In this document: one piece after another, positions 1-5,354 of the stretch
Numbering within the stretch: the first letter of the stretch is position 1
How the letters are laid out: every line of letters begins with the position of its first letter
Origin: CAYURR01 sp964446745
Lineage (GTDB): Bacteria; Bacillota; Clostridia; Lachnospirales; WQUN01
Direction of reading: 5' to 3'
Assembly (NCBI GenBank): GCA_964446745.1
Contig: CAYURR010000189.1
Coordinates: forward strand, 1 to 5,354
DNA length: 5,354 bases
The notes under the pieces: generated by a model
The model's database searches: none
The model's input: the letters and a program-made list of their open reading frames with translations, nothing else
Told to the model about the DNA's origin: nothing
Translations under genes and position numbers: made by a program

Positions 1-534
1 GCTCTTTGACGAGACTATCCCATTGACTATACCGCTGTTTGTGCCTACCAGCATGCCAACATTACCAGATGCTGAGGTTATTGTATTATCCTGCAATACC
101 AGGTCAAATATGCCGGAACCCTCTGATGTGCCCGAGTTTGAAGCAAAGATCCCAACGTTATCTTTATCCATAGTAAGGCTTAAGTTGTATATTTTGCTTA
201 TATACTCAATGCCGGATTTGAGATTTGTGCTCCTCGCCGTGTAGCTGCCTTTGAAATCCTTTTCAATAACAGCTTTTACCGCTTTCTTAGCGGAAGTATA
301 TCCAAGCTCAGAGGTGCTATATTGAGTATTTCCGTTCGAATGTACATTAATTGACAATTTCTTATATCGATTCCAGAAAAGAGTATTTGTTCCGTCCGGA
401 ATATTCAAGGCATCATTTAAGTCTGTGCCGGCGTATAAGTTCATATCGATGCTAAAATCTTGAACAATGTTCGCATCCATAGCATTATTGTCGATATTGT
501 CTAATTGCCTAGGAGAGCGGACATACATTGTTTT
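1..534 (-). repeat. GLUG module C (SPRQ opening, first two repeats, cut by window edge)
   Basis: The opening LKTMYVRSPRQLDNIDN (1606-1622) closely matches module B. It is followed by FSIDMNL (1633-1639), DFKGSY (1699-1704) and two GLUG-type repeats, VGIFASNSGTSEGSGI (1733-1748) and VGMLVGTNSGIVNGI (1765-1779). As in modules A and B, the first repeat has a GLF/GIF core instead of GGI. Compared with module B, the section between SPRQ and FKGxY carries a lysine-rich helix-like stretch (SAKKAVKAVIEKDFKG, 1687-1702). The frame is still open at base 1, so more repeats and the C-terminal anchor, if any, lie to the left. Confidence 0.83.
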
Positions 535-3500
535 AAGATTATTTGAAATAGGATACAAATCCGAACCGGGATATACAGGCTTTCCGCTGCTATCTAATAC
601 AAGATTACCTTTCGGATCTTTTAAAACAGGATAGATTGCCTTAGCAAAATTGGGATTAACCCAACCGTGGAAAACCTCACCACCCTTTGTATATGCTCTA
701 ATGCGAATAAAGTCTGTGCCCTTTAAAGTCGAAACACTTGTATAAAAGCTCTCAACTAAATCAATTGGCAGAGGTATATACACACTACCCGGTTTTAATG
801 CTTTTCCCTTGGTGCCATCGATTACTTTGTAAGTCAGATTCTTATTGTCAGTATTGATGTTACCTGTTGCAGGCGACGCATCATTAAATACTGAGTCTTT
901 TGTGTATACATAGAGATAATTTGTACTACCACCGTTAAAACTTGCAATAAATGATCCAGGTTTTGTAACCTCAATCATATAACCTTCTTCGATAACGGCG
1001 TCATTATCAAATTTTTCCTTACCGCAGACCTCACATATTTCTATGCTCCCATGATAATGCAATTCATCAAATGCACCGTTTCCTGACCAGTAATGAACCA
1101 TTTTTTCCATATCCAATGTTTTGGTTTCATTCCCGTTTGTATCCTTAGTGTAAATCGGGGTTTGATATATTTCATAATATCTAAGATATAGCTCTGACGA
1201 AGTAGATATAGGTCCAGCTACAGGCCAGCTTGAAGGTATATGAACATTTGACGTGTTCAGATATGGCCGAACCCTTATATCTTGAGACATCATTACATCT
1301 GGGTTATTTATGTCAGAGCATGACCAATTTGACATTTGTTCCTGAGTGGTTTTAACAGCGAGTAGGTCGTTTAACTCCAATGAATCCTTCGGTTCTCCTA
1401 TACGAGTATAATCCGATTCAGTTACGTTTACATTACCAGCATTGTTGTAGATCAGATTTACACTTCCGGCTTCATTTACAAACCATGCACCTTTATTAAG
1501 CGAATAACGTACACCACTCAAGAAATATGCGCGTGTATACGTGCCTACAGTTGTTCCGCTAATCGGATATATGGTTGTTATAGAAGTACTGCTATCAGTT
1601 ACTACTGTGATCAGCGGAGCCTTAGCAAGGAATATGGCGTTGGTAACGGCCGCATTAACAGTATCATTTGGGTTTATGTTGTTGCCAACAATACCTCCTA
1701 CATTACTCGTGCCTTTGACTGCGGCATTGTTTGAGTTGGAAACAAAATAAACATCTTCAACAGTACTATTATTCTTGCCTACTATTCCACCGACATTGGA
1801 GTTGCCGTTGACTGCTATAGGATCGTTGGCAGGAGCCAGATTTCGATGATCTGGGTTTGATACTATAGATTGTACAGAACACAACTTGACAACACCGCCG
1901 TTGTTGTAACCAGCAATACCTCCAATATTGTCTACTGTTGCGTCCACGACGGATTTCCATAATCTTGGCACCGTAGCTATAATAGCAGAATTCTCAATTG
2001 TTCCTCTGTTTTCACCGGTAATACCACCAACAAATGATGATCCTGAAAGCATTTCCGTGGCAGCTTCATGATTAATTACGATACCGTCTATCAAGGCTGT
2101 GATTTTACCGCTGAGAGTGGATTCTCCGTTGCATCCTGTAACACCGCCCACATAATTTGAACCAGCTACTTTGATATTTGTTAATGTTATATCTGTGATG
2201 GCTGAACCAGATAGGTTCTTACCGGTGATACCTCCTACAAAGTTCTTACCCGATACATTTAGCGAGTTGATATTCATTGATTTTATTGCGCCGCTGTTTT
2301 GCTCAAATAAACCTACCGGGGTGGTTACTGTATCTGGAGCGTTAATTTTGACATTTAATACATTCTTAGAGTCTCCGTTATATACACCCTTAAATTCGCC
2401 GGCAATTACCGATTTATCAAAACTCAGTATTGTGCCATCATCAAGGTTTGCAGTTTTAAAGTATGTCTCCTCGATTTTCAACTCCGATTTATACAATTCA
2501 AAGTTTAAGTTTAATTTCTGTGTATACTCGGCATCGGGTATCGTTCCAATATTTTTCATTTGCCTAGGCGAACGAATATCAATCTTTTTTGGAGAGACAC
2601 TATCATCAAAAGGCGCAAATAATGGGTTGAATTTTTCATCGGCACCAATATATGAAAGGCTGCCATCTGCATTGGTCAGTTTTATTGATATTTTACCCGG
2701 ACGATCCTTATCCACTGGATTTTTCACATCCAATAAGGCCAATGCCTCAATGGCCTCATTATCCATATAAAGACGAAATTTGCTTAGTTTTTCGTCTTCG
2801 TCAAAGAATTTTATGGGTTTGTTTTTAATTGCCGTAACACCACTGGGTAAGGTTGGACTATTTTCCCATTTCCAATTCGGTGTAACATTATTGTTAGCGA
2901 CATCAGTCAGTGTGAATTTAGCACTATTAGCGCCATTACCTATAGTAAGCACAAACTCATTCGCATATGGAAACTCAATACAATATCCATCGTTATAAAC
3001 CAAAGTACCGTCTACAGGATCAGCCGGTGCTACTTTGTAAGGTGAATATCCCCATATGACTTCATCATAATCAACGCCGATTACGTTCGAATAGCGTTCG
3101 TAGTATTTTAAAACCGAAGAGCCTGATACGACATCATCCCCCGGCCAGTCTCCGAAATGTTCGTATTGGTTCGAACCGCCATCATTCGATGATATTTTAG
3201 GATAAGGATAAGGCTCTCCTTTACAATTTAATACAGCATTATCTTTTACGGTAAGAGGCACTGTAGAGTTGGCAAAGTACTTTTTTAAGGCTGTGTTTAA
3301 CGTTACTGTAATAGCTTTGAGTTGATCAACGTTAACCTTATTACCTTGGCAGGGAGTATCATTGTATCCATTACCACCTAAATAATATATCGATCCATAA
3401 TCAGCAACCGTGCCGTTACCAATTGTAGGCTTTTTGCCGGTCGGTAATAATGCTGTCGAATAACAACGTTCGATCTCTCCACTTATATTGTTTCCGACCA

Positions 3501-5354
3501 GACCGCCTATGGTTGCATTGTCATACTTAAACGGTGACACATATTTGTCGGTACCGTCTTTTTCTGAATAATTAACATAACAGATTTGTATTTTTGCACT
3601 GGATGAGGTTGATCCGTTAATTCCCGCTATACCACCCATTGTAATACCAGTTGCGGATGGTACACCGTCAAATTGCGTCATCATAGTTGCGGATTTTTCA
3701 ATCAATCCATCATTAGTCCCAGTAATACCGCCTATTACGCTGTTGCTACCACCGGTCAGTTCGGTATATGACACTTCTATGCCGGTTACCGTATCTTTTG
3801 CCGTACCCTTTGTAAAGCATGATATGATCTTTCCACCAGTAGCATTTTGTCCGGCAAAAGCACCTATTTTCTTATCCGCTCCGCCTTTTATTGTCGCGTC
3901 TTCAAGTATAAGCCCTTGTATGGTGCCGGCATTTACTCCAAATAGCCCCATATACTCAAATGGAGTTGTCGCTATATCCGAAGTAATATTCAACCCCGTG
4001 ATCTTATGGAGCTTAGGGCTGGCTGTATCTCCATATATAGCCGAATAGTTACCGGTAAACAGAGTTGTTGAATCACATATAGGTAGGAAATTACTGATAC
4101 CTGTTGTTGTGTATGTTGTTTCCGGAGCCGGAACCGTCAGGTCTATATCGCTCATCTGTATGAAGCTTCCGTTTGATTTATATCTAACGTTAAAAAGATG
4201 ACGGGGCGAGTAGACAAGGTATTGGGTAGTTTTACCAAATAAACCGGATGGCGTAGTCAACACATCGCCAACCAACGAATTGGCTACAGACACAGAGCGA
4301 GCCGTTACCTTGCTGCCTGTAATAAAAGCATTTATGTTGCACGGATCGATACCGGCGATGGCAGGATACTTTTCGCCTATACTATGCTTAAGATTACCGT
4401 CCGCCATATTGCCGCCTACATAGTCGATGACCCATACGAAACGGGAGTATCCTGTAGCAATAGGCTCTCCATCATTTGTATTTGTTGTCTTATATATCGC
4501 ATGAACGATGCTCGATGACAAAGCCGCGGTGAGGCTTGTTTCCGTTACTGAAGCTAGATCGATACCTCCGCTGGTATATGCGGCTTCCGTATCAATACTT
4601 TTTAAACCTGCGTCAATAACGCCGATCTTTAATGCTCCGCTTTTATATACATCTTCATGCATCAATATCTCAGCATACAAGACGTTCTGATATGTTGACG
4701 CATCCGTATCACTGTTTTTCAACGCTGTAACAAACCCATCTTTAATATTTATAACAGTCGGGGTCGGGTTTCCCGGGTCAGCGCCTGTATATCCCACTCC
4801 ATAATAGCCTTGGCCTCGAGCCTGAGCGTGTTCATAACCCGGGCGCGCTCCATCTACCTGTTCATTATCGGAAACGCCGTTCGCAGCATATCCAAGCGTA
4901 GTTACATCATTGGCGTCGCTATAAAACACCGAGAGCACGACACCCGTCATTATGTTGTATTCTATCAGTATTGCATTCTCAAGGACAGATTTATCCGTCA
5001 CTACCGGACCGAGTAGCCTTATCACTGGGTCGCTCGCTTCTGTTACGCCCTTGGCCTTACTTAGATATCTGACAAGGGTTTCATTATCCGAATCTTCAGT
5101 TGGGGGCATCGATCCGGCGCCCAAAAGTTTGTAAACATTGAAGGTGTCGTCGGCACTGGCTACAATGTACTCCTTCTCATTTACGTCTGGAGACGTCGTG
5201 TAAAATCCCGGATTCAAATCATACAACCCTCCGGTGATCTTCAGCTCGGTCAACCGGTTCTGCGCGGCTACAAACAGTGTGCGCGCTACATTTGCACGTT
5301 CTACACGTCTGCCGGTTCTGAAATAACCGACAACCGACGGTACGGCGATCGTAG
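1..5354 (-). CDS. Giant pilin-like GLUG-repeat surface protein, partial at both ends
   Basis: The reverse-strand frame is open for 1784 codons and has neither start nor stop in the window, so the full protein exceeds 195 kDa or so. Order of parts: type IV prepilin-like helix (residues 1-45), pilin-like head (46-365), GLUG module A (366-714), linker 1 (715-920), GLUG module B (921-1361), linker 2 (1362-1606), GLUG module C (1607-1784, continuing off the left edge). Repeats such as FVGGITGKN, FVGGITGEN and VGGIVGKN identify the GLUG family, known from streptococcal IgA1 protease-type proteins and many clostridial surface proteins. No protease motif (such as HExxH), sortase signal or other catalytic signature is visible. 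I infer an extracellular adhesin or pilus-associated protein. The coding frame is certain. The family call is strong, and the binding role is a guess. The start codon should lie roughly 70-140 bases beyond the right edge. Confidence 0.93.
535..1269 (-). other. Linker domain 2 with HxH-CxxC insertion (residues 1362-1606)
   Basis: This is the second copy of the linker. RPYLN (1362-1366) aligns with YPYPK of linker 1, SSWPVAG (1374-1380) with GDWPG, ELYLRYYEIYQ (1387-1397) with VLKYYERYS, and EEGYMIEVTKPGSFIASFN with NDGYCIEFPYANEFVLTIGN. It is longer than linker 1. Part of the extra length holds HYHGSIEICEVC (1432-1443), a pair of His one residue apart and a CxxC, absent from linker 1. The C-terminal part, with FIRIRAYTKGGEVFHGW (1540-1556), matches the KISIKLTNADGSLSYIG strands of linker 1 in pattern and leads to the third SPRQ opening. 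Family unnamed. Confidence 0.58.
1270..2592 (-). repeat. GLUG module B (SPRQ opening, seven GLUG-type repeats)
   Basis: The opening is IDIRSPRQMKNIGT (924-937), followed by LNLNFEL (946-952) and EFKGVY (986-991). Seven GLUG-type repeats follow: VGLFEQNSGAIKSM (1013-1026), FVGGITGKNLSGSAI (1038-1052), YVGGVTGCNGESTL (1067-1080), FVGGITGENRGTIENSA (1107-1123), IGGIAGYNNGGVVKLCS (1143-1159), VGGIVGKNNSTVEDVYF (1187-1203) and VGGIVGNNINPNDTV (1218-1232). Several are preceded by a G-K/S/N/T-N/S turn such as SGKN, AGSN or SGSS. A closing region includes YTRAYFLSG (1272-1280), LELNDLLAVKT (1322-1332) and a Trp-Ser-Cys turn (1343-1345), parallel to the cap of module A. This is the best-conserved repeat array in the window. 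Confidence 0.87.
2593..3210 (-). other. Linker domain 1 (WP...YYERY type, residues 715-920)
   Basis: The segment begins YPYPKISS (715-722), then HFGDWPG (732-738), VLKYYERYS (747-755) and, after a variable stretch, DGYCIEFPYANEFVLTIGN (788-806). It ends in a strand-rich part with KISIKLTNADGSLSYIG (887-903) running into the next SPRQ opening. The same landmarks in the same order occur in linker 2, so this is a repeated domain rather than unstructured spacer. Strand and turn content suggests a small beta-sandwich, perhaps Ig-like, but I recognise no named family. Cys710 and Cys791 lie at its edge and inside it. It probably spaces the solenoid modules along the fibre. Confidence 0.6.
3211..4257 (-). 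repeat. GLUG module A (SPRH opening, five GLUG-type repeats)
   Basis: The module opens with YLVYSPRHLFNVRY (378-391), continues QMSDIDL (399-405) and a LFTGNY turn (431-436), then five GLUG-type repeats: MGLFGVNAGTIQGL (468-481), IGAFAGQNATGGKI (496-509), IGGITGTNDGLIEKSA (540-555), MGGIAGINGSTSSSAKI (572-588) and IGGLVGNNISGEIERCYS (615-632). Starts are spaced 28, 44, 32 and 43 residues apart, as expected for irregular coils of a right-handed beta-solenoid. A cap-like segment with YYLGG (656-660) and VDQLKAIT (675-682) closes the module before YPYPKI. The order of SPR-type opening, xIDL, FxGxY and GLUG repeats is the standard layout of GLUG proteins. Solenoid folding is inferred from the family. 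Confidence 0.85.
4258..5217 (-). other. Pilin-like head domain of unknown function (residues 46-365)
   Basis: This non-repetitive domain links the pilin helix to the first GLUG module. Recognisable points are YIVASADDTFNVYKLLG (63-79), a helical LVRYLSKAKG (93-102), the strand pair AILIEYNIMTGVVLSVFYSD (127-146), GQGYYGVGYTG (180-190), the beta-rich EILMHEDVYKSGALKIGVID (228-247), FVWVIDYVGG (305-314) and SKVTARSVSVANSLV (347-361). The IEY...TGVVLSVFYSD hairpin is typical of the globular part of Gram-positive pilin-like proteins as I remember them, but I cannot name a domain family. There is one cysteine (Cys338). The low-complexity patch 164-196, rich in Gly, Ala, Gln and Tyr, looks like a flexible loop. 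GC content here is higher than in the downstream repeat region. Confidence 0.6.
5218..5354 (-). other. Type IV prepilin-like N-terminal helix, C-terminal half
   Basis: The first visible residues are TIAVPSVVGYFRTGRR, followed by VERANVARTLFVAAQNRLTELK. In type IV pilins the hydrophobic helix runs to an IAIP segment with Pro22 and a conserved Tyr27. Here Pro5 and Tyr10 have the same five-residue spacing, which would make residue 1 about position 18 of the mature pilin. The polar, helix-prone stretch after it (ANVARTLFVAAQNRLTEL) fits the amphipathic part of the pilin helix and resembles the ANxAKTLFxAAQ segment I recall from clostridial pilin-like proteins. The expected GF-T-L-x-E prepilin peptidase site and hydrophobic core are outside the window, so processing is inferred. 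An alternative is a plain N-terminal membrane anchor. Confidence 0.8.

Noticed and set aside
1769..1960. Minus-strand open frame of 63 codons in a second frame
   Set aside because: It is out of frame inside the GLUG repeats of module B. Its Arg, Gln and Cys-rich product looks like a frame shadow.
1657..2316. Regularly spaced similar DNA stretches as a possible CRISPR or tandem DNA repeat
   Set aside because: Similarity is at protein level, spacing is irregular (25-44 codons) and the DNA copies differ at silent positions. They are GLUG coding repeats.
2171..2770. Plus-strand open frame of 199 codons
   Set aside because: It lies fully antisense to modules B and linker 1, has no recognisable domain or ribosome binding site, and the minus-strand frame across it carries clear GLUG and SPRQ motifs.
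3436..3450. LLPTG (residues 635-639) as a sortase signal
   Set aside because: The sortase motif is L-P-x-T-G. Here the order is L-L-P-T-G, it is mid-protein, and no hydrophobic segment plus basic tail follows.
3743..4048. Plus-strand open frame of 101 codons, and similar short ones at 23-244, 1541-1750, 2780-2998, 4508-4690, 4810-5016 and 4952-5134
   Set aside because: All are antisense to the continuous minus-strand gene and their hydrophobic, Pro-rich translations are what repeated Gly, Asn and Thr codons give when read from the other strand.
1..5354. Internal stop, frameshift or pseudogene damage
   Set aside because: Every triplet of the frame was read and no stop codon was found. Motifs stay in the same frame from edge to edge.

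Overview
The window lies entirely inside one very large protein-coding gene on the minus strand. Reading the reverse complement in the frame whose codons occupy plus-strand triplets 1-3, 4-6 and so on gives 1784 consecutive sense codons with no stop. Neither the start codon nor the stop codon is in the window, so the gene enters at the right edge and leaves at the left edge. No second gene, RNA gene, intergenic region, promoter or terminator is visible. Residue numbers below count from the right edge (residue 1 = bases 5350-5352, residue 1784 = bases 1-3).

The protein looks like a giant modular surface protein or adhesin. Its visible N-terminus (bases 5218-5354) matches the second half of a type IV prepilin N-terminal helix: an IAVPSVVGY segment with Pro and Tyr five residues apart, then a long amphipathic helix. 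The GF-T-L-x-E cleavage site should lie just beyond the right edge. A pilin-like head domain of about 320 residues follows (4258-5217). After it come three beta-rich modules, each opening with an SPR(H/Q)(L/M)xN motif and carrying GLUG-type repeats (consensus V-G-G-I-x-G-x-N): module A (3211-4257, five repeats), module B (1270-2592, seven repeats) and module C (1-534, two repeats before the window ends). Modules A/B and B/C are separated by two copies of a related linker domain (2593-3210 and 535-1269), marked by a WP motif, a YYExY motif and a later GY-x-IE strand.

The likely source is a Gram-positive Clostridia-type bacterium, perhaps an uncultured gut member, because pilin-like N-termini of this style followed by large repeat domains are, to my recollection, typical there. 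This taxonomic call is inference. Base composition is about 49% GC over the N-terminal coding part (4861-5340, hand counted) and about 36% in the middle (2341-2820), consistent with a mosaic gene.

As a working model, the hydrophobic pilin helix places the protein in the membrane or in a type IV pilus or pseudopilus, possibly as a minor or tip subunit, and the GLUG beta-solenoid modules and linkers project outward to bind a surface, glycan or partner. Binding function is inferred from architecture, not shown by a catalytic motif.
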